Assembly: GCF_023146395.1 (NCBI RefSeq)
Contig: NZ_JAGLCD010000009.1
Location: forward strand, 1-64,000
Direction of reading: 5' to 3'
DNA length: 64,000 nt
Source of the DNA: Aeromicrobium sp.
GTDB lineage: Bacteria > Actinomycetota > Actinomycetes > Propionibacteriales > Nocardioidaceae
The translations under genes were made by a program, and so were the position numbers. Positions 32,030-41,346 of the stretch are shown here, one piece after another. Each line of letters begins with the position of its first letter. Position 1 is the stretch's first letter. A model generated the notes under the pieces. That model saw only the letters and a list, made by a program, of their open reading frames with translations, did not search any database and was not told the origin of the DNA.

Positions 32030-32919
32030 TCGTCGCGTTGCTGATCGGAGCCGCCGCCGGGACAGGTCTGCTCGCCCTGGCGTGGGCCATCGTTCCGCCA
32101 CGGCGCGACCTCGCGGCCGCCATCGCCACGATCGACTCCCGACGATCAACGGCCGCAACACCTGTCCGCGACGATCGAGAGTCCTTCCCTGACCGGCTCG
32201 GACGATGGCTCACTGTCCACCTCGAACGCAACGGATTCACTGCGCCCAAGCTCCGCTCGAACCTCGCACTCCTGGATCGTCCACTCGAGGCCCACCTCGT
32301 CTCCATGCTCGCGATGGCCGCCTTCGGCCTGAGCTTGCCGGTCATGGTCAGCATGATCGTCAACATCGCCGGAGTCAGCACCGGATTCTCCATGCCCCTG
32401 CTTGCAGGACTGGCCTTGGCGGTTGGGTTCGCTCTCCTCCCGAACACGTCGGTGGCCACCGCCGCCGCCACCCGTCGGGACGAGCTGCGCCGAGCCCTCG
32501 CCTGCTATCTCGATCTGGTCTCCATGGCGCTGGCTGGCGGACGCGGCGTTCCCGAGGCGCTACCTGCTGCTGCGCACCTTGGCAGGGGGTGGTCCTTCGA
32601 CGTCATCGCCGACACGCTCACCATGGCCCGCTACTCCGGCACCACGCCATGGGAAGCCTTGCGCGACCTCGGAGAACGCGTCGACGTCGCAGAGCTACGA
32701 GACCTCGGCGCGGCGCTGGGCCTGGTCGCCGCCGACGGTGCAAAGGTCCGCGATTCCCTCCGCGCTCGAGCAGCAACCGCCCGGGCCCGCCAGCTCGCCG
32801 AGGCCGAAGGTGCCGCTGAACGCGCATCGACCTCAATCACCAACGCCCAACTCTTCCTGGGATTCAGCTTTCTGCTGTTCCTCGGGTACCCCGCCATCGC
32901 GGCCGTGATGGCGATCTAG
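32026..32919 (+). CDS. tadC: Tad pilus inner-membrane protein TadC (T2SSF)
   Basis: 297 residues. An N-terminal membrane segment, a pair near 90-135, a T2SSF domain (LACYLDLVSMALAGGRGVPEALPAAA) and a C-terminal membrane segment (FLGFSFLLFLGYPAIAAVM). ATG overlaps the tadB stop. With TadB it builds the membrane base on which TadA acts. Confidence 0.88.
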   Translation: MIVALLIGAAAGTGLLALAWAIVPPRRDLAAAIATIDSRRSTAATPVRDDRESFPDRLGRWLTVHLERNGFTAPKLRSNLALLDRPLEAHLVSMLAMAAFGLSLPVMVSMIVNIAGVSTGFSMPLLAGLALAVGFALLPNTSVATAAATRRDELRRALACYLDLVSMALAGGRGVPEALPAAAHLGRGWSFDVIADTLTMARYSGTTPWEALRDLGERVDVAELRDLGAALGLVAADGAKVRDSLRARAATARARQLAEAEGAAERASTSITNAQLFLGFSFLLFLGYPAIAAVMAI

Positions 32920-32936
32920 AGAAACGAGGGGACCTC

Positions 32937-33128
32937 ATGAACACCCACCTGACCATGGTCATGGCCTGGTTGCTGTCGCAGCTGACCGGCGAGAAGTTGC
33001 GCCACGACGAGAGAGGCGTTGCGTCGGAAGTCATCTGGATGGGACTGCTCGCCGCCGCCGCGATCACCGCCGGGGTCATCATTACCGCCAAGCTGATCAG
33101 CGAGGCGAACGGAATCGACCTGGGGTGA
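32937..33128 (+). CDS. Flp-type pilin-like small protein
   Basis: 63 residues. A 27-residue leader ends at DERGVASEV, followed by a 20-residue hydrophobic helix (VIWMGLLAAAAITAGVIITA). A Gly and a glutamate a few residues into the helix resemble a prepilin cleavage site, though the spacing is not the canonical Flp form. GAGGGG precedes the ATG. Its place after tadC is where Flp pilins occur. No prepilin peptidase gene is in the window. Confidence 0.72.
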   Translation: MNTHLTMVMAWLLSQLTGEKLRHDERGVASEVIWMGLLAAAAITAGVIITAKLISEANGIDLG

Positions 33129-33195
33129 TCACCGACAGGCACCACGGTGGCCTGTCCGGTGATGGGGACAACCAACCTCGACCAGGCGGACAACG

Positions 33196-33591
33196 GTGAC
33201 CGAGAAACGGCGTGATGAACGCGGCAGCATCGCCGCGTCCGTCGTGATCTCAGCGACGATGTTCCTGTTCGTGATGGCCATCATCCAAGTCGCCCTCGTC
33301 CTCCACGCCCGCAACGTCGCCGAGAGCGCAGCCCAAGAAGGCGTCACCACGGCGGCAGCCTTCGACGGAACCGAAAGCTCCGGACACGCCAGCGCCACCC
33401 AGGCACTCAACACGCTCGGGCCAGCCATGCTGACCAATCGCACGGTCGACGTCGAACGCACGCCCACCACCGTCACTGTCACCGTGACCGGCACGGCCCT
33501 GTCCTTCATTCCGGGCATCAGCCCCAAGATCGTCGAGTCCTCCACCGGCCCCGTCGAGCGCTACGTGCCCCCGGAAGCCGAGACCCCATGA
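33196..33591 (+). CDS. TadE-like pseudopilin
   Basis: 131 residues. DERGSIAASVVISATMFLFVMAIIQVALVLHARNVAESAAQEG is the TadE-type start: a short basic leader, a hydrophobic helix and an Ala/Glu-rich continuation, then a beta-rich region. Minor pilins of this type start or tip the filament. Start GTG 33196. Overlaps the next gene by four bases. Confidence 0.78.
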   Translation: MTEKRRDERGSIAASVVISATMFLFVMAIIQVALVLHARNVAESAAQEGVTTAAAFDGTESSGHASATQALNTLGPAMLTNRTVDVERTPTTVTVTVTGTALSFIPGISPKIVESSTGPVERYVPPEAETP

Positions 33592-34007
33592 GGTCCCGCG
33601 ACCGGCGGCAAGACAGTGGAGCCAGTACGGCGGAGTTCGTGGTCATGACCCCACTGCTCTTCGCGATCTTCCTGTTCGTGATCGGTCTCGGACGTATGGC
33701 CTCGGCGCACCAAGAAGTCCAAGACCTCGCAGGTGAAGCCGCACGGGCGGCGTCTCTGGAACGCAATACCTCGCTGGCCTCCGGCCGGGGCGAAGAGACC
33801 GTCAGAGCATCCCTTCAGAACCGCGGCCTCTCGTGCGCCCAACTCACGGTCGACATCGACATCTCGAGCTACCAGCCCGGTGGCGTGGTCCGTGCCGACG
33901 TCACCTGCACCGCCGACCTCAGCAACGTCGCGATCAGCGGCCTTCCCGGCACCAAGACCTTCACCGGCAGCGCCACGATCCCGATCGAGGACTACCGGTC
34001 CCGATGA
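33588..34007 (+). CDS. TadE-family pseudopilin
   Basis: 139 residues. DSGASTAEFVVMTPLLFAIFLFVIGLGR has the TadE signature with glutamate five residues into the helix, followed by AHQEVQDLAGEAARAAS and a small extracellular domain with two cysteines. ATG lies in the previous stop (ATGA), and its own stop overlaps the next start. Confidence 0.82.
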   Translation: MRSRDRRQDSGASTAEFVVMTPLLFAIFLFVIGLGRMASAHQEVQDLAGEAARAASLERNTSLASGRGEETVRASLQNRGLSCAQLTVDIDISSYQPGGVVRADVTCTADLSNVAISGLPGTKTFTGSATIPIEDYRSR

Positions 34008-34426
34008 TCACACCCAAGCCCACCCGCGACGAACGCGGAGCAGCCGCACTCTTCATCGTCCTGATGACGGTGGCCATGCTCGCCGCAGCGGGCCTGGTCA
34101 TCGACGGCGGCGCAGCCCTAGGCGATCGCCGCACGCTCACCAATCAGGCCGAGCAAGCCGCACGCATCGGCGCCGATGCACTCAACCAAGACTCACTGCG
34201 CGACGGCGGCCGCCCCACCGTCGACCCCGCACGCGCACGCGCAGCAGCCGACGCCTACCTCCGGTCGGTCGGAGCACCGCCGGCCTCCATCACGATCACT
34301 GGCGGCCGCGTCACCGTGACGCTCACCGGAAGAACCAGCACCAACATCTTGTCGCTGGCTGGCCTGACATCCATCACCGTGACCGGCACCGGGACAGCCG
34401 AGTCGATCGACGCCGACAGCCCCTAG
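34004..34426 (+). CDS. TadG/TadE-like pilus protein
   Basis: 140 residues. DERGAAALFIVLMTVAMLAAAGLVIDGGAALGDRRTLTNQAEQAARIGADAL matches the Tad pilus TadG-like start, in which a helix is followed by VIDGGxA and a Gln/Ala-rich stretch. Much shorter than full TadG proteins, which carry a von Willebrand factor domain. ATG at 34004 inside the previous stop. Confidence 0.78.
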   Translation: MITPKPTRDERGAAALFIVLMTVAMLAAAGLVIDGGAALGDRRTLTNQAEQAARIGADALNQDSLRDGGRPTVDPARARAAADAYLRSVGAPPASITITGGRVTVTLTGRTSTNILSLAGLTSITVTGTGTAESIDADSP

Positions 34427-34435
34427 GAGGCAACC

Positions 34436-37400
34436 ATGAAGTGGATCAAGGCACTCGGCGCGCTGCTCCTGCTCGCCGCCGCCGTCCTCGGCGTGCCGGC
34501 GATGCTGCTGACCTTTGTGGGATCTCCTGTTCCCGACGACCTCAGCGCCAGCATGCAGCTGACCGATTCCGTCCTCGTTCAGCTGCTCTCGCTGATCGTG
34601 TGGGCCTTCTGGTTGCAAACCTGCTGGTGCATCGCCCTCGAAGTCATCGCCGCACTGAAGTCGCAGCGACTGAACCGCACCCCAGGTGCGTTCAACGTCC
34701 AGACACTTTTTGCCCGCACCATGATCGGGCTTGTGACAGCCGCGTTCGTCAGCGTGCCGCTTCTGCCCTCGCCAGTTCACGCCCACAGGGTGCAGACCAA
34801 CGATGTGCTGGCCAACACCGGTCCTACACCCACCTCCGCTGCATCGCAGGATGTCACTGACGCCCAGCATCTCGATCCGACCGAGTCCCAGGCGCCGGCC
34901 GAGGCGCCAGGCGTCGAGCCGGACGCGACTGTCGTCGAGATCGTCATCGAACGGGGCGACACGCTCTGGGCACTGGCGCAGACCCATCTCGGCCACGCAG
35001 AGCGATGGACCGAGATCGCTCAGCTCAACGACGGCCGCACCATGGTCGACGGCTCAAGCTTCGCTTCCGCGAGCCTGTTGCGACCTGGATGGGTGCTCCA
35101 TCTCCCCGGCACAGCTTCGCCCTCGTCACCCGAACCGGCCGACTACACCGTGGCTGCGGGCGACACCCTGTCCCAGATCGCCGCCGAGCACCTTGGTGAC
35201 GCGGACCGCTACCCCGAGATCTTCGAGGCGTCCAAGCACCTCGACCAGCCCGTGCCCCTGACCGATCCGAACCTGATCTACCCCGGCCAGGTCCTCGACA
35301 TCCCCGACGCACCCCCCGCCGTCGGGGCACCTCCACCCGGCCCGACCCCCGAACTCGCCCCGGAGCATGCGCCACCACCTGAGGAAGCAGCACCGGACAC
35401 TAGTGCGCCCGAAGCAGTACCCGAAGCGCTGACTTCCCCGGGTGCCACGAGCGGGGCGGGCGGCACCGCGACGACCACCCCCGAGCCGACTCCCTCCGTC
35501 CCGGCGGACGCTTCGCCCGCCCCGACTGAAGCCGGTGAAGCGAACTCGACCTCGCAAGACGCCGTGGCTGAACCGGGCAACACGCTGCCCAGCTGGGTGT
35601 GGCCATCCATGGTCACCGGCGGCGCTCTGCTGGCAGGCGGGCTACTACTTGCGGTGCGTCAGCGGCGCAGCACTCAGCGTCGATCGCGGGGACCCGGCCG
35701 AGTGATGCCCACGCCCACAGCCATCGCCCGCGAGGCGGAACGGTCCATCGCCACCGCCGGAGCCGAATCGATCGACGTGCTGATCTTCCTCGACCACGTC
35801 CTCCGTCGCGCAGCTGCCCACCTCACCCGAAGGAACGAGCAGGTCCCCGAGCTCGCAGCAGTCGAGATCACGCCGACCGAGATCATCCTGCACCTGCGCA
35901 CCCCCGCCGAAGCGCCGCAGCCCTGGTCCACTTCGCACGACCGCCACACATGGTCCCTCAACCGCACGACCGAGCTGGACGCAGTCGGTCCTGACCCGAT
36001 CGACGACCCCTCACCATGGCCACTCCTCGTCACGATCGGCTCCACGATCGGCGGCAGCGTCTGGCTGCTCAACCTCGAAGGCCAAGCGATATCGGTCACG
36101 GGAGATGCGCATAAGGCAAAGGACTTCGCCCGATACGTCGCGGCCGAGATCCTGTGCAACCCCTGGTCGCGCCACACCACCTTGGACCTGCTCGGCATCG
36201 GCGGCGAGCTGGCTCAGATCGACCCCGAGCGGACCAGCTGCCCGGACGACTTCGCCGGCGTCGCGTCAGAAGCCGTCGCCACAGCCGTCAACACGGTCAC
36301 CCGATTGGACATGACCGGCGACCGTGACGCCCCCACAGCTCGCGCAGCGTCCACCGATCCAGATGCCTGGGACTCCCGACTGGTCATCGCCGCCGTGGCG
36401 GTCGGGATTGACGAACTCGGTCAGTTCGAGAAGCTGGTCGCGTCTCACGGTGCTCGCACCGGCAGCGCCCTGCTCGTGACCAACCACCGCGCCGACCACG
36501 GCACCGAGATCGTTGTCGACGCGATCGGACGCCTCACGGCCCCCGCCATGGACCTCCGGCTGGACGGCGTCGGGATGACGGCATCGGAAGCCGCCGGCTG
36601 CGCCACCCTGCTTACCTACTTCGACGCCACGGTCGACGAGCCCGCACCCGACCTCGAGGGCGACGACCCGTGGGACGACCTCATGACCACGACCGGCGCC
36701 CTGCGCGACGAGTACCGCATCGACCGTTCGACTACCACCATCGAGCCAGCCGAGTCAGTCCTCCCAGAAGCCGACGACACCTACTGGTCAGCCGCGACCA
36801 CCACCGAAGACGACCTCAACCGGATTGCGCCGAAGGTATCCCTGCGCACCCGGGACCACATTGCGGCCACCGACCCCGGACTCGACCAGGACCTCGCCGA
36901 GTGGAACTCGGGCGACGTGGTCCGGCCCCGCTTGACCCTGCTCGGCCCGGTCTCAGCCCGAACCGCAGGAACACCCGCCAGCAAACGGCGGCCGTTCTAC
37001 ACCGAGATGTTCGCCTACATCGCCTCCCGCCCGTACGGCGCCACGACCGAAGAGGTCGCAGAAGCGTTCGACATCACCCCAGCACGCACCCGTACCGACG
37101 TAGGCCGACTTCGCGACTGGCTCGGCGTTAACCCACACACCGGGACGAAGTACCTCCCCGATGCTCGCGAGGCCCCGGCTGCTGCCCAGCGAGGAATCGG
37201 GGTCTACCAAGTCGCCGACGCCCTAGTCGATCTCGACCTGTTCAGGCGGCTCCGCACCCGAGGTGAGAGCCGCGGCTCCGACGGCATCAACGACCTCACG
37301 GACGCGCTCGCGCTGGTCACTGGCCGACCCTTCGACAAGCTCCGACCCGGAGGCTGGGGGTGGATGTACGACGGTGTCAGACTCGACCAGCACGCGATCT

Positions 37401-37690
37401 GCGCCATCGCCGACGTCGCCCACGTGGTCGTCGTCGAGATGATCGCACGCGGTGACGTCCCTTCGGCCCGCGCCGCTGTCAGCGTCGCCCTCATGGCCGC
37501 GCCCGATGAAGAGATGTCTCGCCTCGACCTGGCCGCGGTCCTCGACGCCGAGGGCCACACTGACGAGGCCGTCCGGCTCGTCCGTGACGAGATCTGCAAC
37601 CGCAGCGAAGATGGAGCACCTCCGAGCGAGCTGCCTGCCAGAACTGCGGCGCTTCTTGAGGATCACCCTTCCTTGCTTCGCCGGGCGTAG
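34436..37690 (+). CDS. LysM membrane protein with C-terminal winged-helix/BTAD-like region
   Basis: 1084 residues, last gene of the Tad operon. Three membrane segments (about 5-25, 45-70, 92-110) lead to two LysM-type domains (167-223 with IERGDTLWALAQTHLG, 237-290 with VAAGDTLSQIAAEHLG), a long Pro/Ala/Thr-rich stretch, a membrane segment at about 388-407 ending in RQRRSTQRRS, and a large cytosolic part. The end (from about 825) has a winged-helix start RPRLTLLGPVSA and helical repeats like bacterial transcriptional activator (BTAD) domains. It could link cell-wall binding outside to signalling or assembly inside; the role is unknown. Confidence 0.82.
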   Translation: MKWIKALGALLLLAAAVLGVPAMLLTFVGSPVPDDLSASMQLTDSVLVQLLSLIVWAFWLQTCWCIALEVIAALKSQRLNRTPGAFNVQTLFARTMIGLVTAAFVSVPLLPSPVHAHRVQTNDVLANTGPTPTSAASQDVTDAQHLDPTESQAPAEAPGVEPDATVVEIVIERGDTLWALAQTHLGHAERWTEIAQLNDGRTMVDGSSFASASLLRPGWVLHLPGTASPSSPEPADYTVAAGDTLSQIAAEHLGDADRYPEIFEASKHLDQPVPLTDPNLIYPGQVLDIPDAPPAVGAPPPGPTPELAPEHAPPPEEAAPDTSAPEAVPEALTSPGATSGAGGTATTTPEPTPSVPADASPAPTEAGEANSTSQDAVAEPGNTLPSWVWPSMVTGGALLAGGLLLAVRQRRSTQRRSRGPGRVMPTPTAIAREAERSIATAGAESIDVLIFLDHVLRRAAAHLTRRNEQVPELAAVEITPTEIILHLRTPAEAPQPWSTSHDRHTWSLNRTTELDAVGPDPIDDPSPWPLLVTIGSTIGGSVWLLNLEGQAISVTGDAHKAKDFARYVAAEILCNPWSRHTTLDLLGIGGELAQIDPERTSCPDDFAGVASEAVATAVNTVTRLDMTGDRDAPTARAASTDPDAWDSRLVIAAVAVGIDELGQFEKLVASHGARTGSALLVTNHRADHGTEIVVDAIGRLTAPAMDLRLDGVGMTASEAAGCATLLTYFDATVDEPAPDLEGDDPWDDLMTTTGALRDEYRIDRSTTTIEPAESVLPEADDTYWSAATTTEDDLNRIAPKVSLRTRDHIAATDPGLDQDLAEWNSGDVVRPRLTLLGPVSARTAGTPASKRRPFYTEMFAYIASRPYGATTEEVAEAFDITPARTRTDVGRLRDWLGVNPHTGTKYLPDAREAPAAAQRGIGVYQVADALVDLDLFRRLRTRGESRGSDGINDLTDALALVTGRPFDKLRPGGWGWMYDGVRLDQHAICAIADVAHVVVVEMIARGDVPSARAAVSVALMAAPDEEMSRLDLAAVLDAEGHTDEAVRLVRDEICNRSEDGAPPSELPARTAALLEDHPSLLRRA

Positions 37691-37927
37691 TGACCTCGGC
37701 TGGGAGTGTGGCGCGCAGGCTTGCCGCCCTCCGTCGCCTGAACCTGCGGGGAGCTGACTCCGAGCCAGGTGTGCCTTGCGCTCGACATCGTTGGAAGTGT
37801 GGCATGGAGAATAGGACCTTTCTGAACCTCAGAACACTCCAAGACACGCCAGAGTGACTGATTCTGGTAGAGAACTGAAGTTTGGGGATATGGTGGTGTC
37901 CGCAGCTAGCGACGAGAGGCATTGACA

Positions 37928-38668
37928 GTGAGCGAAGACCCCAGCCACCGCAGTTTCATGAGTTCCCAGTTTGGTGATGTCGCCGACGACGTCGCCGCAG
38001 CATTGGTGGCTGGCGGGTGGGAAGCTCATGCGCGGTCGGCTGACGCGCAAGATGGATCTCGGTTGGAGACGAATCAGCCCTACGGCAGCACGCTGTGGTT
38101 GGCCATTCACGATGAGGTCATCTCGCGGATGCTGCCGCTGCTCGACGGGGCGACGATCGTCCCGACACCCGGCGGTCAGTACCGCGTGATCGTCTGGGGG
38201 ACCACGATGATCCTGCCGCTGACCGTGAGGGAGCGACGCACGCCCGGTGGCCATCTCCGCACTCGCGCGTCCCAGCTGCGCACCAACCTGACGAGCGTGA
38301 ACATTCCTGCAGAGCCCGACTGGATGCTCTTCGGCGGTGAGGATGAGGAGGCCTCCCAGCTCGAAGCCGTCGAGCAGGCGCGCCTCCAAGCCGGTGTGAC
38401 TGCCACGGTGGTGGTGGCCTACCGATGCGATCCCACCACGGGTCTCCGGCACGTCGAAGCTGGACTCGCCACGCTCGAGGAGGACGGCACGATCATCTTC
38501 ACCGACAGTGAAGCGCTCGAGACTGCTACGCCCAACTCGATCCGGCCCCACCTCACTGCTGCCGATGGCGGTTCCTTCGACGATGCTCCGCTGCCGAAAC
38601 CGGACCTCGGTCTTGTTGAAGATGACGACGCTGCTGACGAGGGCGGGCCGACTCCGGGTGAGGGGTGA
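37928..38668 (+). CDS. Unknown protein paired with the XRE-M78 gene
   Basis: 246 residues. It begins VSEDPSHRSFMSSQFGDVADDVAAALVAGGW and continues with mixed alpha/beta sequence and an acidic tail. No domain is recognised. The GTG at 37928 has GAGAGG upstream; TTG 37922 is the alternative. The next gene follows after three bases, so the two are co-transcribed, and it may be the substrate, toxin or target controlled by the metallopeptidase regulator. The pair's own promoter probably lies in the 237-base gap upstream. Confidence 0.6.
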   Translation: MSEDPSHRSFMSSQFGDVADDVAAALVAGGWEAHARSADAQDGSRLETNQPYGSTLWLAIHDEVISRMLPLLDGATIVPTPGGQYRVIVWGTTMILPLTVRERRTPGGHLRTRASQLRTNLTSVNIPAEPDWMLFGGEDEEASQLEAVEQARLQAGVTATVVVAYRCDPTTGLRHVEAGLATLEEDGTIIFTDSEALETATPNSIRPHLTAADGGSFDDAPLPKPDLGLVEDDDAADEGGPTPGEG

Positions 38669-38671
38669 CCT

Positions 38672-39760
38672 GTGTCCCTGATCTACTTCGAACCTGATCG
38701 ACTTCGCCAGGCTCGCCAACTGGCAATGCTCACCAAGAAGGAGGTGGCAGAACGTAGTGACGTTTCGCCGGCCGCGATAGGCCAGTACGAGGCGGGAATC
38801 GTGGCTCCTCGTTTGGACACGGTCGAGCGTCTGGCTCGTGCTCTTGACGTTCCGATCGAGTTTTTTTCACCGGGCCGGCCGCTTCAACGGCTCGAGAGCA
38901 GTGAGACGCACTTCGAGAGCCTCAGGGCGACCACGGCGAAGCAGCGTAGTCGGGCCACGGCGTTCGCCGAGCAAGTTTGGGAGCTCTCGCACGCCCTCGA
39001 AGCTCATGTGCGCTTCCCCGATGTCGACCTGCCTGAGGACCTTGCGGAGATCGGGCGAGGAGAAGGTCCCCAGGCTGCTGCACGCTCGTTGCGTGCCGCG
39101 TGGGGTCTGGGAAGCCAGCCAGTCGGACACTTGGTCGCTCACCTCGAGGCCCGAGGCATCATCTGCTGCCTTGCACCACCGACCGAAGACGGAACTCCAA
39201 GGATCGATGCGTACTCGACGCTCTCATTCAGGAGGCCGCTCATCGTCCTTACCTCTGACCGCGCCGACGACGTGCTCCGACACAGATTCAGCGCTGCTCA
39301 CGAACTGGGTCATCTAGTGCTCCATGGTGCCGCGCCATCGGGTGACCTGCGGCTGGAGCGTGAGGCCGACGCATTCGCTGCAGAGTTCCTCACCCCGGAG
39401 ACGACCCTTCTCGAGGAACTAAAGCCACGGCTGGACTTCGCCCACCTCTACCTGCTGAGCGAGAGATGGGGAGTCGCGGTCAAGAGCCTGGTGTTCCGCA
39501 GTCACGAGCTTGGGCTGATCTCCGAGAGCACTGCGCGACGAGCCTACATTCGACTCGCGAGCGCTCCTCAAACGCTTCGACCAATCCTTCAGTTCCAAGG
39601 TGAGGTTCCGTCACTACTCAATGACGCCGTCGATCTTGCTGAGAGTCGCGGCGTGACTGTGGGTTCCCTGGCCGAGCAACTGCGGTGGAAGACCAAGCAG
39701 GTACGCCAACTCCTCGGTCTCCACGAGGACACACGCCCAGCACTTCGGGTCGTCAAGTAG
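38672..39760 (+). CDS. XRE-family regulator with ImmA/IrrE-type M78 metallopeptidase domain
   Basis: 362 residues. Residues about 9-65 form an XRE helix-turn-helix (LAMLTKKEVAERSDVSPAAIGQYEAG). The C-terminal half has the zinc motif AHELGHLVLHG followed by READAFAAEFLTP, the M78 signature. Such proteins cleave a repressor or partner in response to a signal, and are common in mobile elements and toxin-antitoxin modules. It forms a two-gene unit with the upstream gene. GTG start at 38672. Confidence 0.88.
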   Translation: MSLIYFEPDRLRQARQLAMLTKKEVAERSDVSPAAIGQYEAGIVAPRLDTVERLARALDVPIEFFSPGRPLQRLESSETHFESLRATTAKQRSRATAFAEQVWELSHALEAHVRFPDVDLPEDLAEIGRGEGPQAAARSLRAAWGLGSQPVGHLVAHLEARGIICCLAPPTEDGTPRIDAYSTLSFRRPLIVLTSDRADDVLRHRFSAAHELGHLVLHGAAPSGDLRLEREADAFAAEFLTPETTLLEELKPRLDFAHLYLLSERWGVAVKSLVFRSHELGLISESTARRAYIRLASAPQTLRPILQFQGEVPSLLNDAVDLAESRGVTVGSLAEQLRWKTKQVRQLLGLHEDTRPALRVVK

Positions 39761-39875
39761 ATTTGCCTCGCGCGCAGCAATGCTGGAAGGTTCTGGAAAC
39801 TCCTTCGCTTGTGATGGCTTCGCCGAACGTGCATAATTGCTGTGTAGCCAGATCCACCGCGGTGGTCTGGAAGTG

Positions 39876-39922
39876 AACCCCAGGAGATCCTGCCGGACGA
39901 CAGGGCCTGGGGTTTCGCGTTT
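39876..39922 (+). terminator. Hairpin terminator after the XRE-M78 gene
   Basis: AACCCCAGG (39876-39884) pairs with CCTGGGGTT (39906-39914). Inside, CCTG and CAGG can pair again. The right arm is followed by a T-containing tail (TCGCGTTTT). It separates this unit from the convergent DUF3800 gene and may serve both. Confidence 0.7.
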
Positions 39923-40501
39923 TCAGATCTCGTGAGTTGAACACCGAGATCGGATGAGATCCCAAAAGGTCGTATCCCCGGTCCGGTGGCTCACCATCGC
40001 GCCACAGACGGCGTCAGGCACCCAGAGCAGGGGTTCGGCCGGACCTGGCTCGTGGTGCATCCGGAGCCTGGTGGACACGGAGCCCCTACGCCGGTAGGCG
40101 TTCAGAACCTCGCGGTCTCGGTTGTCATCGGCCTTGCCTCGCGACTCGAGCGTCACAGTTCCGACGCCGAGTTGATCGAGTTCGTAGGCGAGGAGCTCCA
40201 TGCACGCGCGCCGGCGACGCTCGGGGCGATCATCCGCAGCCTGACTGCGAACAACGACCACGTGCTCGACCTCGAGCCTGGCGACAGCTGTCGCAATCTT
40301 CAGCTGCCGCTTGTCGCCCTCATCGCGCCAGTGCAGCTTCTTCTGACCAGGCAGGATCAGGCCCCGCATTGCGTCGCGGACATCCTCGAGGCGCTCATGG
40401 TCAAGGATCGCTGCCGACAAGATGTAGGTGCCCGGGTCTTCGGTCCGGTTCGACCCGGACTCGTCGACGAAGGCCGCGAACGTCAGATCGTGAGTCGTCA
40501 C
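39923..40501 (-). CDS. DUF3800 domain protein
   Basis: 192 residues. The N-terminus FAAFVDESGSN followed by YILSAAILD, then KLHWRDEGDKRQ, matches DUF3800, a family with an RNase H-like fold and an acidic FVDESG motif. Members occur in mobile elements and phage-defence islands; enzymatic action is suspected, not shown. Its ATG overlaps the stop of the winged-helix gene upstream (ATGA), so they form an operon. Confidence 0.78.
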   Translation of the reverse strand: MTTHDLTFAAFVDESGSNRTEDPGTYILSAAILDHERLEDVRDAMRGLILPGQKKLHWRDEGDKRQLKIATAVARLEVEHVVVVRSQAADDRPERRRRACMELLAYELDQLGVGTVTLESRGKADDNRDREVLNAYRRRGSVSTRLRMHHEPGPAEPLLWVPDAVCGAMVSHRTGDTTFWDLIRSRCSTHEI

Positions 40502-41346
40502 TTGCCCTCCTTCGGAGTCGTGGTGGTCGTGGCGGCGCGGGCCTTCATTTGGCGTTGCGCGGAAGCCTGAATCCGCTTACGCGAATCGCGGCTGAAATTG
40601 CCGCTCAGTGAGTAGTTGAGTCGGGTGGTGTAGCCAAGTGGCGACAGTGGCGCTGCGATGTACTCCGGGCGGGTCTTTAGGAGCTTGTGCTTTTCGAGGC
40701 CCTGGATGCCTTTCCGGAAGGTGTTGGGGGAGATCCCGTACCACTCACTCACCTTCGCTTCGGTGACCCACATCTCATCGCGCTGCGTGGTCTCCTTCGC
40801 GACGATGAGCATGACCGCGAGCTCCGCCAGATTGAGCTCGGCGAACCACTCATCGGTCCAGAACTCGGGCGGAAGGGTGAGGTACGCCTCGGCCCAGTTC
40901 TTCTTCTCGCCGGTCGGGCTTTCGTAGGGCTCTTCTCCGACCTCCATTAAGGGCTGCACACGCTGAAGGCGGCCCTGCCGGCTTCGCACGATGAGGCCCA
41001 TGTCTTCGAGTTGCGCCCACGTCTTCGACAGGTCCGCTCGGCTCCACTGGGAGCCCTTGGACGATGTGAGTGCGCGACGCCAGATCGTTGAGCTGAGGGG
41101 ATTCTCCAGCCCCTTGAGGTGTGGCCAGATGGTAAGCAGGAGGAGATACAGGATCAGGGCCCGGTGCTTGCGTTCTGAGACAATGGTCCCGAGCACGCTG
41201 TCGCGACGCTCAGCGGAATCGTCCAACTGCACGAAGTTCTGCCGAAGGGTCGTGTAGCCGCGCCCGGAGACACGGAGCATGTGCTCGCGTGTCGCGTGAG
41301 GCGACGGCTGCGGAGGGCTGGTTGGCACGAGAGAATCGTAGGGCAT
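40498..41346 (-). CDS. Winged-helix DNA-binding protein, possible replication or element regulator
   Basis: 282 residues from ATG 41346; the frame is open further upstream to 41598, and an ATG at 41391 is another candidate, so the start is uncertain. Two winged-helix-like regions can be seen: one around IWRRALTSSKGSQWSRADLSKTWAQLEDMGLIVRS, another around NLAELAVMLIVAKETTQRDEMW ... WYGISPNTFRKGIQGLEKHKLL. The C-terminus is basic. Two tandem winged helices are typical of plasmid replication initiators, and ATGCGA repeats lie directly upstream. It overlaps the DUF3800 gene. Confidence 0.65.
   Translation of the reverse strand: MPYDSLVPTSPPQPSPHATREHMLRVSGRGYTTLRQNFVQLDDSAERRDSVLGTIVSERKHRALILYLLLLTIWPHLKGLENPLSSTIWRRALTSSKGSQWSRADLSKTWAQLEDMGLIVRSRQGRLQRVQPLMEVGEEPYESPTGEKKNWAEAYLTLPPEFWTDEWFAELNLAELAVMLIVAKETTQRDEMWVTEAKVSEWYGISPNTFRKGIQGLEKHKLLKTRPEYIAAPLSPLGYTTRLNYSLSGNFSRDSRKRIQASAQRQMKARAATTTTTPKEGK

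Noticed and set aside
39986-40570. 194-residue plus-strand frame opposite the DUF3800 gene
   Set aside because: It is the shadow of the DUF3800 frame, which has the recognisable FVDESG motif.
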